Source: Gibbula magus (taxonomy: Eukaryota; Mollusca; Gastropoda; Trochida; Trochidae). Taken from it: a DNA stretch of 64,000 nucleotides. Of the stretch, positions 1 to 13,100 are shown piece after piece (positions within the stretch are counted from its first letter, which is position 1; every line of letters starts with the position of its first letter). The translations under genes and the position numbers were made by a program. The notes under the pieces were generated by a model. The model worked only from the letters and a program-made list of their open reading frames with translations. It was not told the DNA's origin and did not search any database. Where the stretch lies: positions 7,967,021 through 8,031,020 of the forward strand of contig OW388303.1 in NCBI GenBank assembly GCA_936450465.1, in the 5' to 3' direction.

Positions 1-2
1 TG

Positions 3-123
3 GGACTCTCTGTAAGTCCAAATCACTTCATAGATATATTCAGTTGCGTTAATCCCTCCTGGTTCCTGCAATTTATTTTGCACAAGTGTTTACCAAGTCC
101 TGAGGAATGGATTTCTATCAAAG
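3..123 (+). CDS. Candidate 3' part of an internal coding exon, product unknown
   Basis: From the window edge, frame 3 is open for 40 codons and then meets a near-perfect splice donor: AAAG at 120-123 followed by GTACGT. The peptide is rich in Phe, Trp, Cys and Pro (it includes HFIDIFSC and PSWFLQFILHK), which looks more protein-like than the AT-rich random frames nearby. If real, the exon ends in phase 1. I do not recognise the family, and no partner exon is visible downstream on this strand. The exon would belong to a gene lying mostly to the left of the window. A chance open frame beside a chance donor is the alternative. Confidence 0.35.
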
Positions 124-2855
124 GTACGTTGTCACTTCTCATGTCAATGTATAATGTATGATGAATGAACTGATTTTAAGATCGAGGTACAGATAACAGA
201 TCGTAAGTAAGATACATTAGGCTGTCGAAATGTTCCAGATCAAAGTTTTGGTAAAAAGAGAGGGTTCGATGGTTTTAGAATGGACTGCATGTTCCAAGCT
301 AATAAGGGTGATATTATTATTCATTGATTTGTAAAATCTAGCGTACATTCATTACAAAATCCAAAACAATGGCGAGTGTAGAAAGCTTTGCTACGGCATA
401 AGAGGACAATGTTGATTAAATGATTCACATCTAAAAATGTTGCGAAGATTTAATCACTTCATCAATATTTGAATGAAAAAACATCATTATCCTTGTAAAT
501 ATCAATATATACTTTGTGATAAGAAAGTGGATGTGTCTTAAACGTGAATAACATAAATGAGAATATATCTAAAATAAATTATGGTTTAGGAAATAGTAAA
601 ATTTATATCACAGAACACATGGAGTGTAAATGTAAACTTGTTAAGGCATATTGATAATATAAACACTATTTATCTATATATTTTAATTATTATTCCTACA
701 AATTAGAGAGATCATTTAAATAAAGGTCAGTATAATGATCATATCAAATATTCCTTTCACATTCTATAAATATCTTAATTGTATAAAGTTACTTGAACCG
801 TTACACTAGCCCATTGGTTGTTTCGTTTTGAAAAGCCGAATGCATTTACGCTCGATTCTTTGATGTTTGATATCTGTGGCTAGTCCGGTTAAATTAAACA
901 ATTGACTTATCTGTGTTTATTATCAAACTTCCTGTTCCCTGTGACGTAAATGCATGGGACCACAGACTAAAAGGTTACTACCTCGTATATTCTGCCAACG
1001 GCAGCACATGAGTTAATTCAATATTTACAGTAAGACGGAAAAATTTGTTTTTGATTGTGATTCTTTAGCACTTATGCATTCCAATGTACACACAAGATGA
1101 TAAAGTGTATGGATATTTATTTATCAAATATAAGCGTTGATTTGATAAAGCATTACAATTAAATAAATAATGAAATTCATCACGAATCTAGATAGAATTA
1201 TATAATGTATATACTCGTTCTTGACGAGGGATTGTGATATCGACCTTTTTCAACCGGCAAATTAAGAATTACAATATTGATTTGTACACCATATTGGTTT
1301 CGTTCCTTATAACATATTGATCAAAACATGGGGAATCCTTAATGACAGCAGAGTATATTTGATAATGTCACTACACTATGTTTGCAGAATTTATCTTTTA
1401 AAACATTGAATAACTATCCATTTCTTACAGAAATACTAGGGATAATGGAAAATAAGTATTTGACCACATGCCACATGTAGTTTTGACATAATTTAACCAA
1501 GGATATGATTGTCGTGCTTATAATTATGCATAATACTTGTCCAGACTGTGTACAGTACGTATTAAACGGTTTGCAATTTGCTATAGGCGCTGTTTTGTAT
1601 GATTCTCGCAATTCCTTCATTACCGAAAAAGACTTTGTACCGTATGTTTTTGACCCTGTTGAAATGTGTTAGCTTGGCCTACACCCCATATTGCCTACAT
1701 CCCCAAAACTCCTCGTATCGCCTTCACTAAATGCAGAGCGTCACCTATTGTATAACATACTACTGTTCACTTAGCAATTAATGAACTGGTTCATTGTTAT
1801 GAAGTCAAATCTGGTAAGGTATACATAATGACATATATACAAATATACATGAATATAACGCAAAATTTGATGGAGCATACGAAATTCACGTTTGTTATGC
1901 AAAGCAAATCTAACTAGTATTGGTTTGTATGTGATGGACATAAGTGAAATATATTTTTCAATTGATACATGTTAACAATAATAAGCTGGATGAGGCTGGA
2001 ATTATGCTATCAAATAACGTGCGTATTCGTTTCAGAAGTTTTATATGGCGGTATTGCAGTGAATATACCAGAATAGGTCGATGGTTAGTCGACATCGGTA
2101 ATTTTTTATTATGAAATATGATAATCTTGTAAATTGTCGAAAAAGCATTTGTCTTACATGTCCGACAGTACAATCTTACACCTGAAAAAATATGTAAACA
2201 TATATAAAATAAAATATATAAGGAAATTATATGGTCTATGAAAAACGATAGTACTTTATTAACAGCCATCTCCTTCATGTATTTGATCTGTTTGTGGTAG
2301 GTGAAGTTTCTAACTAGTTTTATTCAAGTTATCCATTGGCATCTAGCACGTGGACGTAATTATTCAAATAATATACAGTATATAGTATTCATACAGTATT
2401 TGCCAATATGTCGCTATTTTGCAATTTTGATATCCGTTGCAGTGAGCAGATACACTAGCTGTCATGTTTAACCTTCTAGCAAATTGCATCATTTGACCAT
2501 GACGTGAATATACAAATGTGAGAATGTACCAGCTTAACTGTCAAGTAATTACTGCTCATTATGTCTCAGGGTGTTGAAACTGCGCTGTGTATGTGTTTTG
2601 TTAATTGACTTCATTGGAAATTGCGTTCAAGATTAAAGATGTTAATGGTGGGCCGACCGTGAAAAGGATCTTTTGTCACCTAACTAACAACCAAACAAGT
2701 AAAGATATAAAGAATATCATTGAAAATGACACAATTATAATGACATCAACATACATTGGGAGATATATAAGGTTTACTTATTTAAAAGGTTGATTGTTTG
2801 GATAATAAAAGTAGCTAATTTCCCATCCGACAAACCAGGGGATGAACCGTTGTGT
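124..2855. other. Non-coding stretch, nothing recognised
   Basis: AT-rich sequence with only short open frames (up to 106 codons, rich in Ile, Leu, Tyr and Lys as expected of AT-rich noise). No splice-bounded exon, RNA gene or transposon end was recognised. It may be intron or 3' flank of the candidate exon at the left edge. Confidence 0.5.
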
Positions 2856-2863
2856 GTATAAGG

Positions 2864-2881
2864 ACAGACAGACAGACAGAC
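2864..2881. repeat. Short (GACA)n microsatellite
   Basis: About four to five copies of GACA directly beside the 3' end of the neighbouring minus-strand LINE fragment. Such short repeats are common where LINE 3' ends join target DNA. Confidence 0.7.
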
Positions 2882-3290
2882 AAGTGTTTATTAGAGTCTC
2901 ACCCCGTTACAATATAAAACATACAATAAATATATACATAAAAAGGGCCATCCACAAGTGGGATTATGAGAGACTATAACTAAAATATACCTAAAATATA
3001 TATACACATAAATAGAACATTGTTACGTAAAAGGCTAGAGTAAAAGAAAAACGTTGGTAAAATTACGAGTATAAAACCTGTTTTCTCTTCAACAAAATAT
3101 TTTGGCAGGTTTTGGCAGCAATCATAAAAACATAAACATTTGATAGTATAAAACCCACTTTCTTTAAATCATTAAAACTACAAAACTCTTGATTAAACAT
3201 ATTGCACATTTCAACTAAATATTCTCTCTCACATTCATACAGGGGGCAGTGAAGTAGTACGTGCATTTCGGACATGTATTAACCCCTAAA
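2882..3290 (-). mobile_element. 3' fragment of a non-LTR (LINE) retrotransposon
   Basis: The minus-strand frame at 3063-3275 reads like the last part of a LINE ORF2. It opens with EMHVLLHCPLYECER, the end of the H-x-C zinc-finger-like motif (normally CxxC...EDE.H.LL.CP.Y) that closes many LINE ORF2 proteins, and continues with an FND-LKKVGFIL tail and a stop at 3063. An untranslated tail of about 180 bp runs on to the GACA repeat at 2864-2881. The reverse transcriptase is absent, so the copy is strongly 5' truncated. The clade cannot be assigned from so little. Confidence 0.6.
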
Positions 3291-3949
3291 TTATATTCTG
3301 TTGTATGATATATCATAACGTTGACGTTAGACCTGCAGTCTATATCGATTTGTGTTTCATGCATAATAATACAACAGTTCGATCATCAATAATTTGAATA
3401 GAAAGGCGGTTGATTTCATCATATCATATCATCTCATCTCGATGAAATACATGGAATAGATAACGAATTGTGAAATTTTAATAATGTTAATATTATTAGA
3501 AGTTGGAGGCTTGAAAAGACAATACACCTTGTTATACTTTAGAGGTAAACCATCATAAGATAACAAATGTGGATCTTTGTTCAATAGTTTTTTAAATTTG
3601 TATTGTTGTTTGTATTGTTGTATGTGCCTAACTTTATTTATCAAGATCAAGTTTGTCAAACCTAGTCTATATCGTATTGATGAATGATACCATAAAATGT
3701 GGAATATTGTTTTCTTCATGAATCATATCGTTAACGGTAAATATGCTTTTTTATTATGTACTTAGAGTGATTAAACCAAGCAACTATAAATGCACGGAGA
3801 GTAAATGACACAAACCAGGTACCCTCTAATCATAACTGTCATTAGCGTTAATAAGTATGTACCTGCACGAACATAAATGTATTTAACTCTCCCTTGGTTA
3901 TCCGTTTGGATGTAAGTTGGCTCTGTACCCCCCTCCCCCATTAAATTCT

Positions 3950-3952
<3 letters not shown>
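3291..3952. other. Non-coding stretch, nothing recognised
   Basis: AT-rich sequence with a short ATCAT/ATCTC-rich run near 3415-3440. The 96-codon minus frame at 3429-3719 has no recognisable motif and I do not call it a gene. Confidence 0.4.

Positions 3953-4000
<48 letters not shown>
3953..4000. repeat. (AT)n microsatellite
   Basis: About 22 uninterrupted TA dinucleotides. It lies just left of the first copy of a long direct repeat that starts near 4004. Confidence 0.95.
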
Positions 4001-4003
<3 letters not shown>

Positions 4004-4005
<2 letters not shown>

Positions 4006-4652
4006 CTAAAATCGTTTATGCACATTTGTATCTCTAAAAAAGGTTACACATGACTTCATATATGCTTTATGCTTGAATAGTTACACATTGGTAAAAGCAA
4101 AGTCGTCATTTTAATGTTTATATGAGAAAAATGCTCCCAAAATGTTGAACTAACTAATTCTAGTGATTGAAATACATGTATTATTTACACATAAACGCAT
4201 TTCATATGGCATTTTGCATTGGCATTTTAAAATCCTTCACACATTTTACTTAAACTAGTAACCCACAGTTGATTTACAGTGAAGCTATCACTTACTGAAT
4301 TGCAATTAATTTATTGCCCCAATAAACTTGCTCTCCAAAAGGATGTTCACAATCCCGTTACGGTTCGTTAATCACCGCACTATACAGAAATTAACCCCTA
4401 ATTAATTTATTGCTACAATAAACTCGGGATCAGAGTCTATGCAACACCGTTATCCAAATGTACGTTTGGTTTGGTACATATAAAACTATATGTTAGCACG
4501 AATCAGACTTTATAATTATTATTATCTAATTAATTAATTAATTAATTATATCGTAAGTTTTATCATACAGCTTCAAAATATGCTAACAGATGTTTAGTAA
4601 GTATCTGTGTTTGGTTTGTTATTTATCCATATATTCATGTATAACTCAATTT
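4004..4652. repeat. Long direct repeat, copy A (paired with 7615-8281)
   Basis: The segment starting AACTAAAATCGTTT recurs from 7615 with the same order of landmarks: GGTTACACATGACTTCATAT, GAGAAAAATGCTCCCAAAA, GATGTTCACAATCCCGTTAC, a TTAATTAATTAATT run, and TTGGTTTGTTATTTATCC. The copies differ by small indels and scattered substitutions, so the duplication is old. A LINE relic fills the space between the copies, and its 3' end touches copy B. Confidence 0.85.
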
Positions 4653-4839
4653 AAATTCTCACATATTTAAAACCGATGATGTAATAAGAAATGAGTTAAT
4701 CATTGTCTTAAGGTACATCCATTGTGTTTCATAACATTTGGCTTTAATACGTTCCAACTCACGACATGTTCTGTCTACAATACAAATAAATTCACTCAGC
4801 TTGCAAATTTATCCCCAATCGCCAAATATATCATAATTA

Positions 4840-5005
4840 TTAGTTTCCGATTAAAATTGAGTAACATAATTATACATGTGCAGAAACCGAAACTGCACGC
4901 CCCATTTGCATGCACAGTGATAATGGGACCTATTAAACATTATCAACTCAAATTTGTCTTTTTGTCTGTTATAAATATAATTCCAAAATTACGTTTGACT
5001 CATTG
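4840..5005. repeat. Partial copy of a dispersed non-coding repeat
   Basis: It resembles 52190-52330. Both carry a block reading roughly ATGGGACCTATTAAACATTA (here) or ATGACCTGTTAAACATTACT (there), followed by an ATTTGT-rich stretch. Other parts of the same family appear near 37970-38205 and 56797-56860. No coding capacity was seen. Confidence 0.4.
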
Positions 5006-5199
5006 ACGCGCGCCACACGCTGTGCATTGTCCGGTTTTCGATCATATCGTCAATATGCTAAGTCTGCTATCATCAAAATGGTAGTTTTCGGTAACAGTCG
5101 GTACTTATCGATAAAGTAATACCATTTATAGCGTTTGCAATATGTGACCCCCAACAACACAATGGATGTACCAAGTTTGAATGGAAGGCAGAACGGTCT

Positions 5200-7614
5200 G
5201 AGGAGAAAATTTGTTTTCAGATAGTGTGCAAGAATTCCTCTATAAATGTCTAGATTCAGTATTCAGTGATATCAATCGTAGTGTACAATATGTGGCAGAT
5301 GAGATGTGTACTGTTGCAGCAAATATGAAACGAAAATTGTCGTTTAGAAATGCGGGAAAGGATAGTCCATGGGTTGATTCTGAATGTAGAAGTTTGAAAG
5401 CTGAGCGTTGTCACAATATTAAACCAGTTTAGAAAACATAAATGTAAGCAACACTTAGATGATTACCACGTAACAAGAAATTTATATAACACTGAAATTA
5501 AACAGAAACGAAAGGAATACTATAAGCAGAAACCAGTTAAGCTAGAAAATAATATCAATTCCAAAGAGACCTTCGGGAGTTGCAGGGTAAGCAATTCAAA
5601 AAGTATAATATAAGCAATAAAGAATGGTATGAACATTTCAAACATATGTTTTTGTCTATCGGAAAGGAAACAGATAGCACTTTCAGTGTAAACTCGACTA
5701 CGGGAGTTACTGGCGATTTACGTTATGAGCTTGAAGAATTATAGTGAATATAGTGATATTCTGGATTCGCCAATAGATAGGCAAGAAACATTATATAGCA
5801 TACAAAAAAGGACAACAAAGCAGCAGGTGTAGATAATATTTTACCGGAATTTATAAAACACTCGGGGGATATTTAGTTATATTAGTTTTTAACGTAATCT
5901 TAGAGAGTTGCAACTTCCCATCGACTACTGGAAGTGTTATCCCAATCCATAAGAGTTGAGATGTAAATAATGTAGATAATTATATAGGTATAAAGTCCCT
6001 AAGTATATTAGGGAAAGTATTCGTCTACATCATCGAGGTTAACATTCTGGGCTGATACACTAGATAAAATAGATATTAGGCTTAAGGGCGGGATATAGCA
6101 CAGTAGATAATATTTTTATATTGTAATTGATAGTTCAGAAGTGTCTTGGTACAAAAGGTAATAAACTATATGCCCTGATTATTGACTTAAAAAAAGACTT
6201 TGACTCGATACAAAAAATAAAACTTTGGGAGGTAATGGAGAAACATGGCATAAGCCCTAAGATGAATACATTGTTCAGAAATATGTATGATAAAGTCAAA
6301 GTTGTATCAGAAATAACCATGACATTTCAGATTCTTTTACCTGCAATTCTGGTCTTAGACAGGGATGCATTTTAAGGCCGTTTCCGTTTTCAATGTTTAT
6401 AAATGAATTTTTGATTATTCAAAGTAGTGGTTCTCATTGCATCCAGTTACACTCTTATTTGACGAATTGTTTTTATTAATGTTTGCCGATGATATGATTT
6501 TATTTTCTTCAAGCGTCATCGGGTTACAACGGCATATAAATGAATTAGAACATTACTGAGAAAATGCAGGATTGACTGTCAACATGGAGAAAAGTTAAGT
6601 TATAGTATTCAAAAACGGAGGTAAGCTGTCTAAAACGGAAAAGTGGTGTTATAAAGGTCAGCCGCATATCAATATCTTGGAGTAAACTTTTCAAATTGCT
6701 TATGCCTTTCATGCAAAACATTGTTCCACACTAGCCAAAAAGGTGTTAATTGGTGTTCTCAAAAGTATTTATAAACTAGTTGATACAACCAATGTATTGA
6801 TTGCAAATCATTTTACAAAATATTTGACTAAAACATTCTTCCACTATTATTGTATGGATCAGAGGTATGGGGAATTAAACATTATGATATTATTGAAAAG
6901 ATACACTTTTATACCTGTAAGAACTTTCTAGTAGTGAAGGCAAGCACACCCAGTAATATGGTGTATGGACAGTGTGGCAGATTCCCAGTTCATATATTTG
7001 CCAAAGCTGGAATGATAAAATTTCTTAAATATGCCTTCTAATAGATACCCTGTTATGATATGAAGATTCTGTATGATAAGAGAGGAAAGGCAAATTGGGT
7101 ATCCAACGTTTGTGAGTTATCAAATACTATTATTTTTGGGGATATATGGCAGAGTCAAAACGTGGATTTCAATTCAAATTTTGTAAATAATGTGCCACAA
7201 AGACTGAAAGATATATTTACACAGGAATGGGCTACATCGCTGTCACTTTCAAACAAATGTGTTGACTATAAAATGTTTAAATCACACAGAAAGAGAATAT
7301 TATTTGAGTATGTTAGATATAAGGAAATTCCTAAATGCAGTTTCACGTTTCAGGTGCTCATCCCACGAGTTAGTAATTGAGACAGGAAGATATTACAATA
7401 TGGCATTAGAAAATAGAATTTGTAAATTGTGTAAACTTAATTGTGTTGAAGACGAATACCATTTTCTTTTAATTTGTCCTTTGTATACTGTCCTGAGAAC
7501 AAATAATATTCCAAAATATTACTAGGTACCTCCAAACAGGTGTTTTCTATGTTTGCATGTGAATCTTTGCACGTTTTTGTACTATAGGCCTGTATAAGAA
7601 ATAAAGATTATCAT
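5200..7614 (+). mobile_element. Degenerate non-LTR (LINE) retrotransposon, linker to 3' end
   Basis: Remnant of ORF2 of a LINE, broken into several frames. At 5211-5430 lies a linker between endonuclease and RT (SPWVDSECRSLK). RT starts near 6127 with an IDLKKDFDS motif, continues in another frame with LRQGC (about 6354-6370), and has an intact FADD catalytic box at 6482-6493. The RT-thumb region (YLGVNFSN, then YGSEVWGIKHYD at about 6853) and a C-terminal CKLCKLN...EDEYHFLLICPLY zinc-finger-like motif (about 7420-7485) follow. The tail ends in AGAAATAAAG at 7588-7597. Stops and frameshifts occur throughout, for example a TGA near 6558, so it cannot make a full protein. The same tail type recurs in the fragment at 61323-61818, which suggests one family. 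The 5' limit is approximate. Confidence 0.85.
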
Positions 7615-8281
7615 AACTAAAATCGTTTGTATGCACATTTGTATCATTAAACAAGGTTACACATGACTTCATATATGCTTCATGCTTGAAGAGTTACACA
7701 TTGGTAAAAGCAAAGTCGTAATTTTAATGTTTATATGAGAAAAATGCTCCCAAAACTAACTAATTCTAGTGATTGAAATACTTGTATTATGTACACATAT
7801 ATATAGTCGCATTTCAGTATATGAACACAAGCACTTTATTCATTGGTTCATATGGCATTTTGCATTGACATTTTAAAATCCTTCACCCATTTTACTCAAA
7901 CTAATAACCCCAAGTTGATTTACAGTGAAGCTATCACTTACTCAATTGCAATTAATTTACTGCCCCAATAAACTCGCTCTCAAAAAGGATGTTCACAATC
8001 CCGTTACGGTTCGTTAATCACCGCACTACACAGAAATTAACACCTAATTAATTTATTGCTACAATAAACTCGGGATCAGAGTCAATGCAGTTCACACTTC
8101 CAACACCGTTATCCAAACATACAATTGGTTTGGTACATATTAAACATTAGTTAGCACGAATCAGACTATATATTAATATTTAATTAATTAATTAATTATA
8201 TCGTAAGTTTTATCATACAGCTACAAAATATGCCGTATTTCTGTACTTGGTTTGTTATTTATCCATGTATAATTCAATTAA
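7615..8281. repeat. Long direct repeat, copy B (paired with 4004-4652)
   Basis: Second copy of the duplicated block described at 4004. It begins immediately after the LINE tail (AAGATTATCAT, then AACTAAAATCG). Relative to copy A it has a short insertion near 7800-7845 and a deletion near 8232-8245. Confidence 0.85.
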
Positions 8282-9059
8282 CTTATTTAATCAATTGACT
8301 GACTACAGACGCGTGCTTGTAATTTGTACTTCTGTAAATGTTTTTGTACTACCGAACGTTGTTTTTGAGTAAACAGTTTGTAGCTTTGTATTTGTAACAT
8401 TGGGATGACATACTATACCACCATTCACGCATTAAAGAAAGTAAATAATTACAAAGATAAGTTCAATGATTAATAATAATAATTAATAATGATTAATCGT
8501 CCTATGTAAGACATATCATATTCACTTTATTTTTAGATTTTATACATAGTTGTATTGTAAGTCTAGCATGGGTCTGTAACCTTTGGAATTATATAAGAAC
8601 GCAATGTTACCATTTTTGTAACTGTTTCCAGGTTGAAATGATTTGCGCCATCAGCACTATATTTTTTACCCAAACCGAACATTGGTTGATATATCTATGA
8701 TATATCTTAACAATTACTACTGTATGTTTTGCTGTAGTTTGATAATACTTGTTGAATCATGTGTCACATCCATAATCATCTATAAGATTCACTGAATTCA
8801 ACTACACAGTAAACAAAGCATCTTTGTTACAAAAGTTTCCTGCAACGACAGGCAGGCTCTTACGTAATATACATAAACCATATCACGGGACCGTGGAATA
8901 TTAAACAACTGTCCCTTTACATTCACAGAAACACTTCTATGAACAGATACGACTCAGCGACTTCAATCTACATAAGCAAACCATACAATAGAAACCATAC
9001 TTAGCCACATTGACGTATCTTAAAACATAATGACTGACACATTACACAAAAGTTAGTTA
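8282..9059. other. Non-coding stretch, nothing recognised
   Basis: AT-rich, with a TTAATAATAATAATTAATAATGATTAA-type low-complexity patch near 8470-8495. No exon or repeat was recognised. Confidence 0.4.
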
Positions 9060-9795
9060 CTTCAATCACACACAAATCCGACTAATGCTCCCATAAATAT
9101 GCAACATACATGTAGCGCTATATCATTGTAGTTACATATAGAAATGACTCCACCTTGCTTTTCTAATTATTGTTTTCTTATTTTACATCTTAGACAATGT
9201 GCATCTCAGCATAGTCACCCGAGTCTACCACTAGGTACATATATCCCCAGCTCCCAGCATAACTCTTCACTTACATCCTTCCTACATCACCGTCCCCATT
9301 TACCATGCCGCTACCAAACCATGCCTTAGTAATCCTTCAACCATATATTTACCAAAGACTATCTCGATCTATGCCCATAACCCCCAGTCAGTCACTCACT
9401 ATTAATTAATTTCTATTCCCAGTTCCAAACTTCACCCATCATGTTATCACTCACCCTAGATCGACTCACATCTCCTAACATTAAGGCATAAACTGTGCCT
9501 CTACATGTACATCTACAATTAAATTGAAACCACAGTTCAAGTACTACCCACGACCCTTCCTTCCTAGACCTAAGCAAATAAACATAAATATCAAACCCCT
9601 AACTCGTAGCCACTCAACTCAACACAGGCAACACAGGCAACAGCGGCCGTCCCAACCTCCAATCTATAGCCACAAGTACACAACAACACTCATGCCTCTC
9701 ACTGACGAACTTCACACTGAAAAACGGCACCCCACACCCAGTCACCTACCCTCAAAACTCCACAACCCCAACCACCAACATACAGATTTGTAAAA
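9060..9795. other. Strand-asymmetric, C-rich and G-poor region
   Basis: For about 700 bases the plus strand is rich in C, A and T and nearly lacks G, unlike the flanks. The frames at 9144-9329 and 9524-9793 therefore read as Pro/His/Ser/Thr-rich peptides. Both are simple consequences of the base bias, and I do not call them genes. It could be a transcribed untranslated region, part of an unknown repeat, or a mutational footprint. Confidence 0.55.
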
Positions 9796-9969
9796 ATTAT
9801 AAATAAACCTGTATAATTAACATTAATTAAGTTACTATTATTATCAGACTACATTCATGAAGGATATAAATTTTCATGCTCATTCCAAAACTTCATTCCT
9901 TATTATGTTAATGTTATTAAAGTGTAAAATGCACTCTGAAGTAGTTAATTCAATATAAAATAGTTCATG

Positions 9970-10165
9970 CAAAAGTATACAAGAGTATACAAAAGTTTCC
10001 TAGAGTATACAAGAGTATACAAAAGTTAACAAAAGTTTCCAAGAGTATCCTGAGTTTGGATACCCGCCGTATACTGATCAGGATATTTTTGGATACCCGA
10101 CGTATACTGCCGTATACTGGTTTGGATACCCGACGTATACTATTCAGGAAACTTCAGGAAATCAC
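9970..10165. repeat. GTATAC minisatellite with inverted halves
   Basis: The left half repeats AGTATACAA(G/A)AG with AAAGTTTCC blocks. The right half repeats GGATACCCGACGTATACT and ends with CAGGAAACTTCAGGAAA, the complement of AAGTTTCC. GTATAC is its own complement, so the region can fold on itself. At least seven GTATAC copies fall within about 180 bases. Confidence 0.8.
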
Positions 10166-13100
10166 TGTATTTTCTCCTGTGTGTGTCCTAATCGTAGCAC
10201 AAAGATCAATTTTAAGTGATATTTATTTCTATTGACCGAACACGTACTTGATTGTAAAGAGTAAACAAATTTTAAGAATCGATCCCTTTTTCGTAGTTAC
10301 TTTTTAATTAATGGACTTCACACATATAGTAGATTCATCTACTACCTTGCCACAAAGACAAGTTATATTGTATTGACGTATATGATTGGCTACTGTATGA
10401 AATATGATTCAGATAAGGTAGTGCATACAATAATCAGGCAGATCCATAGAAGAATCCAGTGTCTGGGTAGAGATTTATTGGAACGTACATGTTTACCCTG
10501 GACGTTATTGAGGTGGTCAACAATAGGTTCTGGTCATCACCATCAGAGCAAGATGTTAATAGAACATAAAGTCAGAAAGTTCAATTCAATCAATTAAATG
10601 ATAACTATAATAATGACTTCAAAGAGATTTGTAAAAATTAATGATAGTCTTAATTAATAAGACTCAAATCTTACAATTACATCAAAGCAGAGAGAGTGTT
10701 AAGAATCATTTCACAATACTTCGTAATTCACATAAAATCCATATCTTAAGTATGCTTTCAAAGAGGGATCAAAGGATTAGTAATTTCGCATGTTGAGATG
10801 TTGCCCACATCGGGCACTGGTTCAACTCTTCAGCTTAAGACCTATTATAGCTTTTGCTTTTGCTCCTTAATCGAAATATTATTATTATTATTAATAAATA
10901 TATTGAGGGATCAATGACTTGATAACAATTATGTTCGATGTGGGTCAGTTATAAAATATTCACAAACGCCGATATTTTAACAACTCTTTTTTCTTATTTA
11001 ATTTGATAATTTGAAAAAGATTTTAAAAAGTTTCACCCAAAATTATAACCATAGAATATGTTCAAACATAACATCAAATATCTTCATCAAAACATAACAT
11101 CAAAAAGTCAAACTCATGACAGATAACTGGCTCTTGTTTGTGTACATAATGGTTGTTTACACAATCAGAATACATGCATGATTCCTTTTAACATAATTTA
11201 TGTCATCAGAATTTCTATTCCGTTCGTTTTTAAAGAAATGTTGTGAATCAATTTATAACTGCGTTATTATGAAATGTTTTATGTAACTTGTGGTTGCCAC
11301 TGGTAGGGGAGCGCCTTGTCATTACAATCATTCTTCAGTATCAAGTGTCGAAATAAAGGAAACGTGAATGTATCACTGAAGATCAATGTGGCAGTGGTAA
11401 ACACTAAATGTTGAGTTAGGTCTTAGAGTATGTTATTAGAGCTCTTAATAAAAAAAGACAATTGTATTCATTCGACATTTTCCATATTCTGGATCACACA
11501 AACACATTAGTATCAAGGCTAGCTTACATGTATATCTTCAGTCACACCAACCAGCGATTAATCTGGTGTAATAGTATCATGAAATGAAAGAGAGTAATGG
11601 TCTTTCAAAGTATGTTTATGTTGAACGTTAGCATGACGTTATGTTTTAATCATTAACAAGTGAACAATTGGGACTCTCAGTTATAAAATACTATCATACT
11701 TTGGCTTTTGTTGTCAAGACATATTGACAGTACCTAGAGAATCATTGCACACTGTAGAAAACCCCCCTTTAGTTTTGTCTTCTTGCGGAATGTAAATTGA
11801 GGCTATGACAATACGACTTTCTAAATGATAACGTCATAGGAAGACTGGTGACATGAATAATAATGGGGCAAACAAATAACTATATCATTTTGCACTTCTT
11901 GGTATGTGTTTAATTTAATTTATCTGTCCTCAGATGTCCATTGACCTGAACATTATTATCCAAATCCGTTTCCTGAGCATGGTTTGATCCTGGATGATGG
12001 TATTACAATGACTTACGTAAGTTTCAAAAAGTGAAACTGGTGATTTTGGCATTTGGTGATTTTAAAAGAGTTATCATTACATTGATTATTTAATTCAATT
12101 GCTTACAAATTCATCTCAAACATCACTGGTGGGACATGCGAGTAGATTCGGTTTTCATACTTAATAGTTGAGTTAATATTCATACACTTTTGGCAGGTAT
12201 ATAATATAAGATATATAATACAGAATAGGTGTCATTCATATCAGTACAACTTACAAAGTATTGTTTCACTAACCTTCGCTTGATATTCCCCAAGACATCT
12301 GCACCTCTGTCTCAATGTGTTCGAAAATAAACTACGACCATTCGTCAATGGTCGAGAGAAAATTAATTTGCTAAATACTGTGAAATTTATTGTAAATTAT
12401 ATATAAATTAGTGATGAATGAGGAAATAATAGCTGACTTGTCCTTAATTTATAGTTGATTGGTTCTTTTTAAAGATAGTGAATATAATTCTGATGACATT
12501 TCAAGAAGTAATTAATTGCGATTAGTTTATGTTATACCCAAACAAACAATTCATTACTAAATGTAGTAGACAGAATGGGACAGGCAAGTTAATATTGTTG
12601 AAACGGCTGACTATTCGTTGTCTTTTACAAGCAATCTCGAGGGATTCAGGATATGAGTTTTCTCTTGACTGCAGACAGGCGAAGTGTCTTGGTTAACTAC
12701 GAGCATATTGAGACAGAGATGGTGTGACATTTGGTATATTTCGGAAACAGACTCACGACCCTTTTGAACACAGATGAAATTGTGAAAGTAAAGAATATTT
12801 GTAGACCTTTGTTTAATTTCACATCCTAAAGACAGGATTGTTGTATATATTCGTTGTGAATAATCCAAATAGAGCAAAATTTACATTCCTCGTATCAACA
12901 TGAGACCTTAAATTTATCAATAATTTAGCAAGGTTTATTCACCATGCAATATATATCAACGGTGTTGAAACTGATAATTTGCGGTGTACACATCATGCTT
13001 TTTCATGTATGATGCAATAACCTATCTGCTTACTGGCCTATGGTCTTTATTGCATTAATAATTAATAAGAATTGAGATTACTTGTTGACACCAGTTTAAC

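Noticed and set aside
3771..4025. Frame with a poly Tyr-Ile stretch as a membrane protein
   Set aside because: The stretch is the translated TA microsatellite. The same holds for 29573-29782.
9970..10165. CRISPR-like array
   Set aside because: Units are irregular, spacers are not unique, and the context is eukaryotic; it is a minisatellite.
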